The position numbers and the translations under genes are program-made. A stretch of 64,000 nucleotides of DNA. Origin: Mycolicibacterium poriferae. GTDB lineage: Bacteria > Actinomycetota > Actinomycetes > Mycobacteriales > Mycobacteriaceae. The notes under the pieces were generated by a model. The model was not told where the DNA came from and ran no database searches. It was given only the letters and a program-made list of their open reading frames with translations. The stretch is taken from contig NZ_AP022570.1 in the NCBI RefSeq assembly GCF_010728325.1, forward strand, positions 4,650,001 through 4,714,000. Direction: 5' to 3'. The stretch's first letter is position 1; each line of letters begins with the position of its first letter. Below are positions 1-10,352 of the stretch, in pieces.

Positions 1-460
1 TGATACCGGTCTGCAGCGGCTCGCTGACGCTCTGTCGCTGCACCACCGAGGGGGCCTGCAGCTCGAGCGCGCGGCGCTCGCTGGACTCGATGTCACCCTG
101 CCCGTCGATCGGCTCGCCGAGGGGGTTGATGACGCGCCCGAGGAATGCGTCGCCGACAGGTACCGACAGCACCTCGCCGGTGCGCTTGACCTGCTGGCCC
201 TCCTCGATCTTGCCGAACTCACCGAGGATCACGGCGCCGACGCTGTGCTCGTCGAGGTTCAATGCGACGCCGAGGACGCCGCCGGGGAACTCGAGCAGCT
301 CCTGGGTCATCACCGAGGGCAGACCCTCGACGTGGGCGATGCCGTCACCGGCGTCGATGACGGTGCCGACCTCTTCGCGATCGGAATCCGCGGAGAAGGA
401 GGAGACGTAGTCCTCGATCGCGCCTTGGATGTCAGCAGCCGAGATAGTCAACTCTGCCAT
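1..460 (-). CDS. atpA: ATP synthase F1 subunit alpha, N-terminal part (cut by window edge)
   Basis: Reading the minus strand from the ATG at 460 gives [19 protein letters not shown] and runs open to base 1, about 153 residues. This is the N-terminal beta-barrel part of the alpha subunit ([13 protein letters not shown] is the typical pre-P-loop motif). The nucleotide-binding part lies outside the window. Alpha subunits alternate with beta in the F1 head and hold the non-catalytic nucleotide sites. The gene follows the b-delta fusion gene by 49 bp in the atp operon. Identity is sure; only the C-terminal boundary is missing. Confidence 0.95.
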   Translation of the reverse strand, partial: MAELTISAADIQGAIEDYVSSFSADSDREEVGTVIDAGDGIAHVEGLPSVMTQELLEFPGGVLGVALNLDEHSVGAVILGEFGKIEEGQQVKRTGEVLSVPVGDAFLGRVINPLGEPIDGQGDIESSERRALELQAPSVVQRQSVSEPLQTGI

Positions 461-509
461 GGCTTTTCGCTTCCTGCCTTTTGGTGTTCTAGAGGGTCTG
501 TGAGTTCGG

Positions 510-1841
510 TCAGTCGGGCAGCCGGGTCTCGGCCGACGCCAGCCGCGAGGACAGCGACCCGTCGATGACCTCGTCGCCGACGGTCACGGTGAGACCGCCG
601 AGGAGCGAGGGGTCGACGTGCAGCTGCACCGACACCGGATGGCTGTAGATGCGGGTGAGCACCTCGGTGAGGCGGGTGCGCTGGGCGTCACTGAGCTCGG
701 CGGCGGCGGTGATGTGTGCGACCACCTCACCGCGACGGGAGACCGCCAGCTCGGCAAGCTCTCGCACCGCATCGTCGGCCCGCTCGCCGTGCAGTAGCTC
801 CACGGTCTGGGCCAGCAACGCCTTCGTTGTGCCGTTGGCCTTGCTCCCGAGAAGCTTGTCCAGCAACCCGATTCGGCCTTCAGCGGGCGTGGTGTAGTCG
901 CTCAACAGGGCGCTCAGCTGGGACTCACCGTCGAGAATCCGGCTGAAGCGGAAGAGCTGCTCTTCGACCTCACCAGCCTCGTCGTTGCGCTCGGCGCGCA
1001 CCAGCAGCGCGAGGCGGGCGAGGTAGCGGATCGCGTAGGCCAGGTCGTCCTCGGTGGACCAGCGCTGGGCCACCGCGGTTTTGACCAACTCGAGCGCGGT
1101 GTCGGACACCTTCCCCGACAACAGCGCCTCGGCCAGTCCGCTCTTGGCTTCGCCGCTGTCCGTCGGCTCGCCCAGATGCTTGCTTAGCACCGGCTGGGAC
1201 ACCAGCAGCTTGGCCACCGAAACCAGATCGTCGGCCAGCGACGTGAGGCCGTCGGCGGGCACGTCGGTGGTCTGCTCGTCGAACCGCGAGACCACGACCT
1301 GCATCGCCTCGCGGCTGGTGGCCCGCATCTTGGCTCCGGCGCTGTCGGCGACGTTGGCCTCCGAGGGCGCCATCGCGTCGAGTTCGTCGAGGAACCGGTC
1401 CACCGTCGCAGCACGATTCGAGTCGTCGGAGACGTGCTGCTGCACGAGATCCCGCGCCCGGTTCACCGATTCGGTGCCCAGTTCCTGGCGGAGCTCGCGG
1501 ATCAGCTGCTGTCGCAGCAGTTCCTTTTGCGCGGCACCTTGGACCTTGATGCGCTCGACGTCGGCGTCGGCCTGCTCCCGCAGCTGAGCGGAGATCTTCT
1601 CGGCGTCTGCGCGAGCCTCCTCGACCACCCGCTTCGCCTCGGCCTCGGCTTCGGCGACCGCTTCGGCGTGCTTCTCGTCGGCGCGCGCCACCTTCTCCGC
1701 CGCAGCGGAACTGTCCTCCAACTGCTGGCGGACGTTGTCCTGCTGCGTGCGCATCATGTTCCGCACCGGCGGCACCACGTAGCGCACCACCAGGAACACG
1801 ATCACCACGAACCCGATGAACTGACCGATGAATGTCGACAT
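510..1841 (-). CDS. atpFH: ATP synthase subunit b-delta fusion protein
   Basis: The 443-residue protein joins a b-type subunit to the delta subunit. It has one N-terminal membrane helix ([16 protein letters not shown], about residues 10-26), a long charged coiled coil rich in Ala, Glu and Arg (about 35-130), and a C-terminal delta (OSCP) domain ending in [20 protein letters not shown]. This fusion is characteristic of mycobacteria and relatives, where it replaces separate b and delta genes and works with a second b-like subunit (atpF, directly upstream). It forms the peripheral stalk linking F1 to the membrane ring. It starts 2 bp after the atpF stop, so the two are co-translated. Length fits the M. 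tuberculosis homologue (about 446 aa). Confidence 0.95.
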   Translation of the reverse strand: MSTFIGQFIGFVVIVFLVVRYVVPPVRNMMRTQQDNVRQQLEDSSAAAEKVARADEKHAEAVAEAEAEAKRVVEEARADAEKISAQLREQADADVERIKVQGAAQKELLRQQLIRELRQELGTESVNRARDLVQQHVSDDSNRAATVDRFLDELDAMAPSEANVADSAGAKMRATSREAMQVVVSRFDEQTTDVPADGLTSLADDLVSVAKLLVSQPVLSKHLGEPTDSGEAKSGLAEALLSGKVSDTALELVKTAVAQRWSTEDDLAYAIRYLARLALLVRAERNDEAGEVEEQLFRFSRILDGESQLSALLSDYTTPAEGRIGLLDKLLGSKANGTTKALLAQTVELLHGERADDAVRELAELAVSRRGEVVAHITAAAELSDAQRTRLTEVLTRIYSHPVSVQLHVDPSLLGGLTVTVGDEVIDGSLSSRLASAETRLPD

Positions 1842-1843
1842 GC

Positions 1844-2362
1844 CTACCGTCCCTGGCTCGTCGTCTCGGCAGGGCCGGAGCGTGTGACGTCGACCCCGAG
1901 CACCCGGCTGGCCAGCGTCTCGGACAGCGTCTCGATCGACGACCGCAGCTCGTCGGCGGTCTGCCGACCCTGCCGGGACAGTTCCTCGTTGGTTTTCTGC
2001 ACCGCGGCGGTGGCCTCCTCGTTGGCACGCGCTCGCATGTCTTCGAGTATCTGCCGGCCTTCGCCGCGCGCCTCGTCGCGGATGGACGAGGCTTCTCGAC
2101 GCGCCTCGCCCATCACCTTCGCCGAGTCGCCGTGCGCGGCGGCGAGCAGTTCGGCCGACTTGCGGTTGTCCTGCTCCGTCTTGGCGACCATCGCCTCACG
2201 CTCGTGCAACACCGCGCTGATCGGAGGCACCACGAACTTGGCGATGACACCCAGCACGATCAGGAAGATCAGCAGCACGAAGATGAATGTGCCGTTGGGC
2301 AGCAGGAAGTTGTTCTGCCCGCCTTCCTCCGCGGCGAGGACAGTGATGCTCAGGTCACCCAT
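1844..2362 (-). CDS. atpF: ATP synthase F0 subunit b (b')
   Basis: This is a 172-residue b-type peripheral stalk protein. One hydrophobic helix (about residues 20-45, [20 protein letters not shown]) is followed by a long amphipathic coiled coil. It pairs with the b domain of the b-delta fusion encoded immediately downstream. The size matches mycobacterial AtpF. It lies 15 bp after the atpE stop within the minus-strand operon. Nothing unusual is seen. Confidence 0.95.
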   Translation of the reverse strand: MGDLSITVLAAEEGGQNNFLLPNGTFIFVLLIFLIVLGVIAKFVVPPISAVLHEREAMVAKTEQDNRKSAELLAAAHGDSAKVMGEARREASSIRDEARGEGRQILEDMRARANEEATAAVQKTNEELSRQGRQTADELRSSIETLSETLASRVLGVDVTRSGPAETTSQGR

Positions 2363-2377
2363 GACTCTCCAGTCCGA

Positions 2378-2701
<324 letters not shown>

Positions 2702-2734
2702 TCACAATGTCTGGTGAAGCTGTCTGGTGAAGCG

Positions 2735-3520
2735 TCAGTGGTGTTCGTCTTCGAGCTCCATCGACTGCCCGAAGTACAGGATCGTCAGCAGCGCGAAGAT
2801 GAAGGCCTGGATGGCACCGATGAACAGCTCGAACGACTTCCACAACGCGTTGGGTGCCCACATGATGTAGGCCGGGAACAGCGCGATGATCGTCACCATG
2901 ATGCCGCCGGCGAAGACGTTGCCGAAAAGTCGGAGGGACAACGAGATCGGCTTGGCGAGCTCCTCGACGATGTTGATCGGCGCGAGGAAAGCGACGTGCC
3001 CCTTGACCAGCTTGATCGGGTGGCCGACCGCGCCGCGGCGCCAGAAGCCCGCAGCGTGGTAGCAGATGAACACGAACAGGCCCAGCGCCAGCACGAAGTT
3101 GATGTCGGCGGCTGCCGGTTTGAGGAACTCGTGGATTCCGGTCTCGTCGCGGTACTGCCACGGGAACACCGACAGCCAGTTCGCCACCAGGATGAACACG
3201 AACAGCGTCACCGCCAGCGGCAGCACGAACGGCGCGATCTTCATCCCGATCGCGCTCTCGATCTGGTTGCGGGTCTGCACGGTGATGGCTTCCCAGAACA
3301 ACTGCACACCGCTGGGCACGCCGGAGGCGGTCACCTTGGAGCGGAGGTAGAAGGCCAGAGCCAGGACGATGACCGCGGCGATCGACGTCGAGAGCAGCGT
3401 GTCGGTGTTGACGGTCAGACCGAACCAGTTGGCCTCGGTGTGCACGCCGACGTGGATCCCGGACTCGGCGGCCAGGATCGTCACCGGCTGTGCCGGGTCA
3501 ACGACATTGATGTCCGTCAT
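2735..3520 (-). CDS. atpB: ATP synthase F0 subunit a
   Basis: This 261-residue multi-spanning membrane protein is the stator half of the proton channel. It has five to six hydrophobic segments and the key arginine in [16 protein letters not shown] (about residues 190-205), which faces Glu61 of the c ring. The C-terminus ends in the acidic-His tail ELEDEHH. It starts with ATG at 3520, two bases after the atpI stop. Length and motifs match the family. Confidence 0.96.
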   Translation of the reverse strand: MTDINVVDPAQPVTILAAESGIHVGVHTEANWFGLTVNTDTLLSTSIAAVIVLALAFYLRSKVTASGVPSGVQLFWEAITVQTRNQIESAIGMKIAPFVLPLAVTLFVFILVANWLSVFPWQYRDETGIHEFLKPAAADINFVLALGLFVFICYHAAGFWRRGAVGHPIKLVKGHVAFLAPINIVEELAKPISLSLRLFGNVFAGGIMVTIIALFPAYIMWAPNALWKSFELFIGAIQAFIFALLTILYFGQSMELEDEHH

Positions 3521-3522
3521 TG

Positions 3523-3975
3523 CTAGCTCGCATCTCCTTCAGCACCGTCACGGCCTTGGGTTGCTGCCCCGGACCGCAGTTTGCGGGCGACGGGCAGGGT
3601 GGTGGAGAACACCAAAAGCATCTGGAACAGCGCCATCCCGAAAACCACCCCGAGCCCTTGCGGCCGGAAGACGAACGCGATGGCCAGGCCGATCACCGAC
3701 AGCACCATGAGTCGGGCGGCCGAGTTCAGCGCCATGGCACTCTTGAGTGGATGTTCCTTGGCGGTGATCTTGGTGACCGAGCGGCGCACCAGCACCGCGT
3801 TGATCAGGCCGAGCCCCAGTCCGATGCCGAAGAAGACCCCCACCATGACGTGCCCGAGAAGAGCCGCGCCCAGGGTGCCCAGTCCGGCCAACACCACGCA
3901 GATCACGAAGAGTCGCAACGGCCTGAAAGCTATGGATGGCAACACCAACGGCGCGTCCTGCGCTGGCGTCGTCAC
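3523..3975 (-). CDS. atpI: ATP synthase I-type protein, first gene of the atp operon
   Basis: This 150-residue small membrane protein has four predicted hydrophobic helices (for example [20 protein letters not shown] and [13 protein letters not shown]). It sits in the position and has the size of the atpI/Rv1303 gene of mycobacteria. AtpI proteins are thought to help c-ring assembly or stability. The start is GTG at 3975. The stop lies 2 bp before atpB, so it is part of the same transcript. Sequence conservation in this family is weak, and assignment rests mostly on topology and position. Confidence 0.85.
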   Translation of the reverse strand: MTTPAQDAPLVLPSIAFRPLRLFVICVVLAGLGTLGAALLGHVMVGVFFGIGLGLGLINAVLVRRSVTKITAKEHPLKSAMALNSAARLMVLSVIGLAIAFVFRPQGLGVVFGMALFQMLLVFSTTLPVARKLRSGAATQGRDGAEGDAS

Positions 3976-4249
3976 TGACTCACCTCAATCCCGCGGTCAA
4001 GCATCATTCACCGAAGCCGTCCTGGATGGTTCCTGTGCGTGGCGCCCGTAGCGTATCGGAGGGCGGCAGACGCGCCGGAATCACCCAAGGGGTAGCTCCT
4101 GTGATCGGTCAAACTGTCGGTCGTTGGTCCATTCCGTCCGCCGCTGAAACGGTGGCGCCGAACGGGCCGGAGGGCCGGCAACCCGCGAGGTTCTTCGGGT
4201 TCTGAGAGCACCCTAACATATGGTCGAGGCCACAAAAGAGGGCCTACTA
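3976..4249 (-). promoter_or_regulatory. Intergenic region upstream of the atp operon
   Basis: These 274 bp lie between the wecA stop and the GTG of atpI. No convincing gene is seen on either strand. It must carry the leader, and probably a promoter, for atpI-atpB-atpE-atpF-atpFH-atpA. On the minus strand a TTGACC hexamer (near 4110) and a TACGCT hexamer (near 4050) are candidate elements, but their spacing is not convincing, so no exact promoter is claimed. Confidence 0.4.
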
Positions 4250-5530
4250 CTACCTGTCGTATACGCTTTGCGAAGTGGCCTCGCCGGCAGCATTCCTGCG
4301 CCGCAGGAGCGGGATCAGCGTCACCACGACGGCGACCAGGATGGCGGCACCCATCACCGCAGCGGTGTCCCGCGGATCGAAGAAAATGGTGCTGGCGGCC
4401 CCCAGCGCAACGATGCCCACCCACAGGTAGATCAGTAGCACCACGCGGCGGTGGGAGTGCCCGATCTCGAGCAATCGGTGGTGCAGATGCATCTTGTCGG
4501 GGCTGAACGGGCTCAGGCCGGCGCGGGTGCGGCGGATGATGGCCAACAGCATGTCCAGCGCCGGGACGAACATCACGGCCACGACGAGCAGGAACGGCGA
4601 CAACAGTGCGAAGACGTCGCGCACCCCGTACGCGGTCTGCGAGATGGGCCCCGCGGCGGTGGTGGACGCGGCGGCCAGCATCAGCCCGATCAGCATCGAG
4701 CCCGAGTCCCCCATGAAGATCCGGGCTTTGTGGAAGTTGTGGGGCAGGAAGCCGAGGCAGGCGCCGGCCAGCACCACCGAGATCACCGCGGGCGGGTAGA
4801 ACAGCACGTCTCCGCCGTGGTCGCGCAGCAGACCGACCGAGAACAGGCAGATCGCCGATGCGGTGATCAGCCCCAGCCCCGCGGCCAGGCCGTCGAGCCC
4901 GTCGACGAAGTTCATCGCGTTGACGATGGCCACGGTCAGCGCGAGGGTGAGCAGGATCGACGCGACCTGGTCGAGCACGATGGTGCCCACCCCGCCGATC
5001 GGGATGTAGAGCACACTCCAGGCCACACCCATGGTGACCAGCACACTGGCGGCGGTGATCTGGCCCGCGAACTTCGTCAGTGCGTCCAGCCCCCACCGGT
5101 CGTCGATCAGGCCGACGAGCATGATCAGCCCTCCGGCGACCACGACCGCGGGCATGCCCGAGGAGTAGACGAACCCGCGAGTGAGCGCTGGCAGTTGCGA
5201 GGCCAGCAGTACCGCGGCCACCACGCCGAGGTACATCGCCAGCCCGCCCATCCGCGGGGTCGGCTGCAGGTGCACGTCGCGTTCCCGCGGGTAGGCCACC
5301 GCGCCCCACTTCGTCGCCAGCACGCGCACGAAGCCGGTGGCCAGATAGGTGATGACGGCCGCGGTGAGGCCGACCAGCGCCAACTCGCGCAGTGGGACAC
5401 CGGCGCCGCGATCGGACAGTGCCAGCAGGGTTTCGTGCCCGGAGAAGGCGAGCGGGCTGGGGCGCTCGGCCAGCACGAGAAGACTCTCGGCCTGCTGGGC
5501 CGCCGCGATCACCGCTGCACCGTGTGCCAC
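4250..5530 (-). CDS. wecA: Decaprenyl-phosphate GlcNAc-1-phosphate transferase (WecA/Rfe)
   Basis: This 426-residue integral membrane enzyme (about ten or eleven helices) belongs to the polyprenyl-phosphate sugar-1-phosphate transferase family. It starts arabinogalactan linker synthesis by moving GlcNAc-1-P from UDP-GlcNAc to decaprenyl phosphate. Diagnostic motifs are GLIDDRWG, the Asp-rich NAMNFVDGLDGLAAG, FMGDSGSMLIG and the cytoplasmic HLHHRLLEIGHSHRR loop. The chosen start is GTG at 5530, five bases after the stop of the preceding gene. It gives a slightly longer N-terminus than M. tuberculosis Rfe (about 404 aa); a later start is possible. The protein ends in an unconserved tail. Confidence 0.93.
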   Translation of the reverse strand: MAHGAAVIAAAQQAESLLVLAERPSPLAFSGHETLLALSDRGAGVPLRELALVGLTAAVITYLATGFVRVLATKWGAVAYPRERDVHLQPTPRMGGLAMYLGVVAAVLLASQLPALTRGFVYSSGMPAVVVAGGLIMLVGLIDDRWGLDALTKFAGQITAASVLVTMGVAWSVLYIPIGGVGTIVLDQVASILLTLALTVAIVNAMNFVDGLDGLAAGLGLITASAICLFSVGLLRDHGGDVLFYPPAVISVVLAGACLGFLPHNFHKARIFMGDSGSMLIGLMLAAASTTAAGPISQTAYGVRDVFALLSPFLLVVAVMFVPALDMLLAIIRRTRAGLSPFSPDKMHLHHRLLEIGHSHRRVVLLIYLWVGIVALGAASTIFFDPRDTAAVMGAAILVAVVVTLIPLLRRRNAAGEATSQSVYDR

Positions 5531-5535
5531 CAGAG

Positions 5536-6216
5536 TCAGGCCTGGTCTGCCGGCTGCTCGGGGTCGTCTGTCAGGCTCTCGGCGTCGACGCCCAGCACCG
5601 ACGCGATCGCCTCGACTGTCACCGGGCCCTGTCGCAGCACCCGCGGGTGCGCGCCGGTGAGGTCGACGATCGTGGAGGCGGACTGCTGCTCGGCGGGTCC
5701 GCCGTCGAGGTAGACGTCGACCAGGTCGCCGAGTTGGTCGCGGGCCTGGTCGGCGGTGACCGCCGCCGGCCGCCCGGAGATGTTGGCGCTCGAGACCGCC
5801 ATCGGGCCGACCGCGCGCAGCAGTTCGATGGCCACCGGGTGCAGTGGCATCCGCAGCATCACCGTGCCATTGGCGTCGCCGAGGTCCCACGCCAGGGACG
5901 GGGCCTGCCGGACCACCAGGCTCAGTGCCCCCGGCCAGAACGCGCGGATGAGTTCTTTGGCGCTGTTGGGCACGGTGTAGACCAGGCCCTGGATCGTGTG
6001 CCACGACCCGACCAGCACCGGCACCGGCATGTCCCGGCCCCTGCCCTTGGCCGCCAGCAGCGCGGCCACGGCGCTGCCGTCGAACGCGTCGGCGCCGATG
6101 CCGTAGACGGTGTCGGTGGGCATCACCACCAACCGGCCACCCTTCAGGGCGCTGATCGCTGCGGCGATACCGGTTTCGCGCTCCCCCGGGTCGGTGCAGT
6201 CGAACACATCGGTCAC
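5536..6216 (-). CDS. L-threonylcarbamoyladenylate synthase (TsaC/Sua5 family)
   Basis: The 226-residue protein consists of a YrdC domain with little else, so it is the short TsaC form. It makes threonylcarbamoyl-AMP from threonine, bicarbonate and ATP for the t6A37 modification of ANN-decoding tRNAs. The nucleotide-binding signature is seen in MPTDTVYGIGADAF (about 32-45), the conserved AVSSANISG (about 140), and PNSAKELIRAFWPGALSLV. It lies between prmC and wecA, with a 13-bp gap to the former, as in M. tuberculosis (Rv1301). Confidence 0.92.
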   Translation of the reverse strand: MTDVFDCTDPGERETGIAAAISALKGGRLVVMPTDTVYGIGADAFDGSAVAALLAAKGRGRDMPVPVLVGSWHTIQGLVYTVPNSAKELIRAFWPGALSLVVRQAPSLAWDLGDANGTVMLRMPLHPVAIELLRAVGPMAVSSANISGRPAAVTADQARDQLGDLVDVYLDGGPAEQQSASTIVDLTGAHPRVLRQGPVTVEAIASVLGVDAESLTDDPEQPADQA

Positions 6217-6229
6217 GAAAGCCAGCCTC

Positions 6230-7084
6230 TCACCCGCCGCGTACCGCGGTCACGAATCGGGGTCGTCCGGACAGGTCGTGTCGGGCGTTGACCTCGACGA
6301 ACCGCCGGGTGGACAGCAACGCGTCGGCGGTGCGTGCCGACGTGGTGTCGTCGTGTTCGATGGCGCACCGGCCGCCCGGACGCACCAGCCGGGCCGCCAG
6401 ACCGGCCAGCGGATCGATCACGGCCATGCCGTCGCGGCCGCCGTACAGGGCGTGGGCCGGATCGTGTTCGGCCACCTCGGGAGACAGCGCTGCACCGAGC
6501 GGAATGTAGGGCGGGTTGGCGACCAGCAGGTCGACGGTGCCGTCGAGGTCGCTCAGCACACCCGGCCGGGTGACGTCGGCGCACCGCAGCTGCACCGATG
6601 TCGCGGCCGCGTTGCGCCGGGCGTACGTCAGCGCCTCCTCGGCGTCGTCGACTGCGATGACCTGCGCTGACGGCCGCTCGGTCGCCAAGGCGATGGCCAG
6701 CGCCCCCGACCCCGTGCACAGGTCGACGATCACCGGCCGGTCGGGCAGCGGCTGGGCCAGCGCCCATTCCAGCATCGATTCGGTTTCCGGCCGTGGGATG
6801 AACACGCCCGGGCCGACCGAGACGGTGACGGGGCCGAACGGAGCGTTTCCGGTCAGGTGTTGCAGCGGTCTCCGCGCGGCGCGGGAAGCGATCAGCTCGT
6901 GATAGCGATCGGCGAACCCCGGCCCGGGGTCGGTGAACGCCAACCGACTGCGGTCGGTGCCGGCGGCGTGGGCGGCCAGCAGTTCGGCGTCGACCCGTGG
7001 CGAGGCGACGCCGGCGGCGGCCAAGGTCTCCGTCGCGGCGTCGATCAGCCGGCGCATCGTCACCGGCCGCTCGGCCACGCTCAC
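6230..7084 (-). CDS. prmC: Peptide chain release factor N5-glutamine methyltransferase (PrmC/HemK)
   Basis: The 284-residue SAM-dependent methyltransferase modifies the Gln of the GGQ motif in release factors. An N-terminal helical substrate-recognition domain (1-85) is followed by a Rossmann methyltransferase domain with the SAM loop [14 protein letters not shown] and the catalytic LVANPPYIP motif. The GTG start at 7084 overlaps the prfA stop by 4 bp (GTGA), so enzyme and its substrate protein are translationally coupled. Confidence 0.95.
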   Translation of the reverse strand: MSVAERPVTMRRLIDAATETLAAAGVASPRVDAELLAAHAAGTDRSRLAFTDPGPGFADRYHELIASRAARRPLQHLTGNAPFGPVTVSVGPGVFIPRPETESMLEWALAQPLPDRPVIVDLCTGSGALAIALATERPSAQVIAVDDAEEALTYARRNAAATSVQLRCADVTRPGVLSDLDGTVDLLVANPPYIPLGAALSPEVAEHDPAHALYGGRDGMAVIDPLAGLAARLVRPGGRCAIEHDDTTSARTADALLSTRRFVEVNARHDLSGRPRFVTAVRGG

Positions 7085-8154
7085 GTGCTCTGCAACCGAG
7101 CCTGTTTGTCGGCGGCGGCCAACGCGTCGAACAGCGGGTCCAGGTCACCGTCGAGCACCTGGTCGAGGTTGTGCGACTTGTAGTTGATGCGGTGATCGGC
7201 GATCCGGTTCTCCGGGAAGTTGTAGGTCCGGATGCGCTCGCTGCGGTCCACGGTGCGGATCTGGCTGGCCCGGTCGGCCGACGCGTCGGCCTGCGCCTGC
7301 TCCTCGGCCATCGCCTGGAGTCGCGCGGCGAGCACCTGCAGGGCGCGGGCCTTGTTCTGCAGCTGCGAGCGTTCGTTCTGGCAGGTGACGACGATCCCGG
7401 TGGGCAGATGCGTGATCCGGACCGCGGAGTCGGTGGTGTTCACGCCCTGGCCGCCCTTACCCGAGCTGCGATAGACGTCGATGCGCAGGTCGGATTCGTC
7501 GATCTGGACCTGCTCGACCTCCTCGGGCTCCGGATAGACCAGCACGCCAGCCGCCGACGTGTGCACGCGGCCCTGAGATTCGGTGACCGGTACGCGTTGC
7601 ACCCGGTGCACGCCGCCCTCGAACTTGAGCCGCGACCACACCCCGTCGGCGGAGTCGCCCTTGCTGGTGATCGACAGCGTGGCGTCCTTGTAGCCGCCCA
7701 GGTCCGAGGTCGTCTCGTCGAGAACCGTCACGGTCCAGCCGTGTCGTTCGGCGTAGCGGATGTACATCCGGGCCAGGTCCGCGGCGAACAGCGCCGATTC
7801 CTCGCCGCCCTCGCCGGACTTGACCTCGAGCACGATGTCGTCGGCGTCGTGCGGATCGCGCGGTGCCAGCAGATCGACCAGGCGCGCGTCGAGCGCTGCG
7901 ACGGTCTCGGACAACTCGTCGACCTCGGCGGCGAAGGAGTCGTCGTCGGCGGCGAGTTCGCGGGCCGCGTCGAGATCGCCGCGGGCGGTCTCGAGCTTGC
8001 GGTAGGTGGTGACGATGGGGGTCAGCTGCGAAAACCGGCGGCCGGCCTTGCGAGCGGCGACCGGATCGGCGTGTAGCTCGGGATCGGACAGTTGGCGCTC
8101 GAGATCAGCGTGCTCGGCGAGGATGGCCTCGATCGCGGGTGCGGTATCGGTCAT
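7081..8154 (-). CDS. prfA: Peptide chain release factor 1
   Basis: This is a 357-residue class I release factor reading UAA and UAG. The catalytic GGQ is in [17 protein letters not shown] (about residues 230-245). The codon-recognition region lies in the preceding domain, and the C-terminal domain has the usual [15 protein letters not shown] segment. It is followed by prmC with a 4-bp overlap. The gap to rpmE upstream is 97 bp. Confidence 0.96.
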   Translation of the reverse strand: MTDTAPAIEAILAEHADLERQLSDPELHADPVAARKAGRRFSQLTPIVTTYRKLETARGDLDAARELAADDDSFAAEVDELSETVAALDARLVDLLAPRDPHDADDIVLEVKSGEGGEESALFAADLARMYIRYAERHGWTVTVLDETTSDLGGYKDATLSITSKGDSADGVWSRLKFEGGVHRVQRVPVTESQGRVHTSAAGVLVYPEPEEVEQVQIDESDLRIDVYRSSGKGGQGVNTTDSAVRITHLPTGIVVTCQNERSQLQNKARALQVLAARLQAMAEEQAQADASADRASQIRTVDRSERIRTYNFPENRIADHRINYKSHNLDQVLDGDLDPLFDALAAADKQARLQST

Positions 8155-8251
8155 CTCGCCTCCTTCGGCCGTTCTCGGGTTCTGCGATCAGCTCCAATCC
8201 ACGAAACGGCGCCCGCCTGCGCAGTGCAGCAGACGGGCGCCGATCGGAGGG

Positions 8252-8476
8252 CTACTTGTCGGCAGCCTTGGCGCGCTTGCCGTAGCGCTTCTCGAAGCGG
8301 GCAACGCGGCCCCCGCTGTCGAGGATCTTCTGCTTGCCGGTGTAGAACGGGTGGCACTGCGAGCACACCTCAACGGTGATCTGCCCGCTCTTCTTGGTGC
8401 TGCGGGTGGTGAAGCTGGCACCACAGCCGCACAGCACGGTCGTGTCTACGTAGTCAGGGTGGATACCCGATTGCAT
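8252..8476 (-). CDS. rpmE: 50S ribosomal protein L31, zinc-binding type
   Basis: This is a 74-residue L31. The C+ zinc-binding form is shown by two Cys pairs, CGC in [14 protein letters not shown] and CSQC in [13 protein letters not shown]. Start ATG at 8476 gives [10 protein letters not shown], matching the family N-terminus. A purine-rich stretch (gaagaggaag) upstream serves as ribosome binding site. An upstream in-frame ATG five codons earlier would add only MEEEA and is less likely. Confidence 0.95.
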   Translation of the reverse strand: MQSGIHPDYVDTTVLCGCGASFTTRSTKKSGQITVEVCSQCHPFYTGKQKILDSGGRVARFEKRYGKRAKAADK

Positions 8477-8649
8477 GGCTTCCTCTTCCATCGGGGGCCC
8501 CGGGTCGCCCTCCCCCGGCCGAATGGACCGGAAAGGAGTGTGCGGCGTGAACCGGGACCGAGGTCGTGACGTTCCGGCCCTGGGGCCGGATGCCTGGTGC
8601 GATTATGCCAGGTCAGCCGCCAGTAGCCTAAACGCGCACGCGGCGGAGG
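8477..8649 (-). promoter_or_regulatory. rpmE upstream region with -10-like element and leader hairpin
   Basis: These 173 bp lie between the rpmE start and the stop of the acyl-CoA ligase gene. On the minus strand a CATAAT -10-like hexamer (about 8603-8608) precedes a perfect 8-bp hairpin (arms 8573-8580 and 8583-8590, arm sequence tccggccc). The hairpin would lie in the rpmE leader RNA, or serve as a terminator for the ligase gene coming from upstream. No T tract follows it. Confidence 0.4.
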
Positions 8650-10245
8650 CTATTCCTGGCGATCGGACTGGACGTAGGCCTGCCCTCCGCGCCGCCACAG
8701 CAGCCGACCGGCGGGGTCGGTGCCCATCGACACGAGTTCTCGTTTGAGCACCTTGTTCGTCGCGGTACTGGGTAGATGTTCGGCGATCCAGACGTATCGC
8801 GGCCACGCCTTCGGGGACAGGTCCGGTTGCGCGGCGAGGAAGTCCGTGAACTGTTCGGGACTCAACGTGGCGTCGTCCTGCAGGACGATCGCCGCCATCA
8901 CCTGATCGCCGACGAGCTCATCGGGAACGGGATAGACGGCGACCTGGCTGATGGCGGGTAGCCGGATCAGGATGCGCTCGATGGGCGCCGCAGTCATGTT
9001 CTCGCCGTCCACCCGCATCCAGTCCGCGGTGCGGCCGGCCAGGTAGATCCAGCCGGCGGCGTCGCGGTAGGCGAGATCGCCGGACCAGAACATGCCGTTG
9101 CGCATCCGCTCGCCGGTGGCACCGGGATCGTTGTAGTACCCGGCGAACATGCCGGAACCCTCGGTGTTGACCAGTTCTCCGATGGCCTCGTCGGGGTTGA
9201 TCAGTTGGCCGTGCGCATCGAACCGGGCGACTGCACATTCGGACACGGTGTCGGGGTCGTAGATCGCCACCCCGGGGAAGCCCTTGCCGATGGAACCGGG
9301 CGGGCACCCCTCCTCGCGCGTGACGGTGACCGCGTTCTCGGTCGAGCCGAAGCCGTCCCAGACCGTGCAGCCGAAGCGTCTGCCGAATTCGGCGATGTCA
9401 CGGTCGCTGGCCTCGTTGCCGAACGCGACGCGAAGCGGGTTGTCGTGGTCGTCGGGCCGCTCGGGGCTGGCGAGGATGTAGGCCAGCGGCTTGCCCACGT
9501 AGTTCATGTATGTGACGCCGTAGGCGCGCACGTCGTCGATGAACCGCGACGCGGTGAACTGGGCGGGAGCCATCGACGCGGCGGCGTTCAAGGCCACCGA
9601 CCAGCCGGCCAGCACTCCGTTGGAATGGAACAGCGGCATCGACAGGTAGCAGACGTCCTCGCCGGACAGTTCGAAGCGGGCAACCAGCGCCGCGCCGGCG
9701 AGCAGCACCATCGCATGCATGACCTTGACGGCTTTCGGGTCGCCGCTGGTCCCGGAGGTGAAGATCAGCATGAACGTGTCGGTGGCCGCGACCTCGCGAT
9801 GCGGTCTCAGTTCGCCTTTCGCGGGAGCGGTCAGGTCCTCCCAGTCGGGGCCGCCCACGAGCAGCACCCGCACACCGGGCAACTCCAGCCCGTCGAGCAG
9901 GCCGACGTGCTCAGGGTCGGTGAGCAGAATCTGGCAGTCGGCGCGCACGATGTCGCGGGCCAGCGCGGCGCCGCGGCGGGTGTTGTTGATGCCGCAGACG
10001 ACGTACCCGCCGAGCCCGGCCGCGGCCATCGCGGTGAGCATGTCCGGGGTGTTGCCGAGGAGAACGCCGACGTGCAACGGGCGGTCGGGATCGGCGATGC
10101 CGATCAGGGCGGCTGCCTGACGGGCGGCCTCGTCGAGGTGCTCGCGCCACGTCCAGGTCTGTGCGCCGCACTTCACCGCGACCCTGTCGGCGATCTCGTC
10201 GTTGTCGCGCAGTTCTCGCAGCAGCTGTTGAACGGTTTCCGCCAC
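8650..10245 (-). CDS. Acyl-CoA ligase/synthetase, FadD1/FadD17-like
   Basis: The 531-residue adenylate-forming enzyme activates a carboxylic acid, probably a fatty or steroid-type acid, as AMP ester and then CoA thioester. Motifs in order are A3 P-loop FTSGTSGDPKAV (about 165-176), DGFGSTENAV (A5), SGDLAYRD (A7), the hinge region AGRTADWMRVDGENM (A8), and the catalytic Lys region TATNKVLKREL (A10). The GTG start at 10245 has a gggaaggg ribosome binding site. It is divergent from a TetR regulator with 107 bp between them, suggesting local control. The pair sits between rpmE and rho, where M. tuberculosis has nothing comparable. The substrate cannot be read from sequence. Confidence 0.85.
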   Translation of the reverse strand: MAETVQQLLRELRDNDEIADRVAVKCGAQTWTWREHLDEAARQAAALIGIADPDRPLHVGVLLGNTPDMLTAMAAAGLGGYVVCGINNTRRGAALARDIVRADCQILLTDPEHVGLLDGLELPGVRVLLVGGPDWEDLTAPAKGELRPHREVAATDTFMLIFTSGTSGDPKAVKVMHAMVLLAGAALVARFELSGEDVCYLSMPLFHSNGVLAGWSVALNAAASMAPAQFTASRFIDDVRAYGVTYMNYVGKPLAYILASPERPDDHDNPLRVAFGNEASDRDIAEFGRRFGCTVWDGFGSTENAVTVTREEGCPPGSIGKGFPGVAIYDPDTVSECAVARFDAHGQLINPDEAIGELVNTEGSGMFAGYYNDPGATGERMRNGMFWSGDLAYRDAAGWIYLAGRTADWMRVDGENMTAAPIERILIRLPAISQVAVYPVPDELVGDQVMAAIVLQDDATLSPEQFTDFLAAQPDLSPKAWPRYVWIAEHLPSTATNKVLKRELVSMGTDPAGRLLWRRGGQAYVQSDRQE

Positions 10246-10352
10246 TTCATCACCCTTCCCGCAGGTGAACAAATTCTTGCATGTGTCAACTGTCGACCCG
10301 CCCGCACCCGGCATCGCCCCACCGAACCCCGGCCGTCTGCGAAGATAAATCG
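10246..10352. promoter_or_regulatory. Divergent promoter region between acyl-CoA ligase and TetR genes
   Basis: This short region must hold both promoters. On the minus strand a TTGACA hexamer (about 10284-10289) is a good -35 candidate for the ligase gene. The half sites tgaaca and tgtgtca around it (about 10266-10288) form an imperfect inverted repeat that could be the TetR operator. The assignment is an inference. Confidence 0.4.

Noticed and set aside
4451..5713. Plus-strand 420-codon frame opposite wecA
   Set aside because: Gln/His/Asp-rich antisense product typical of the complement of a Leu/Ala-rich membrane protein gene.
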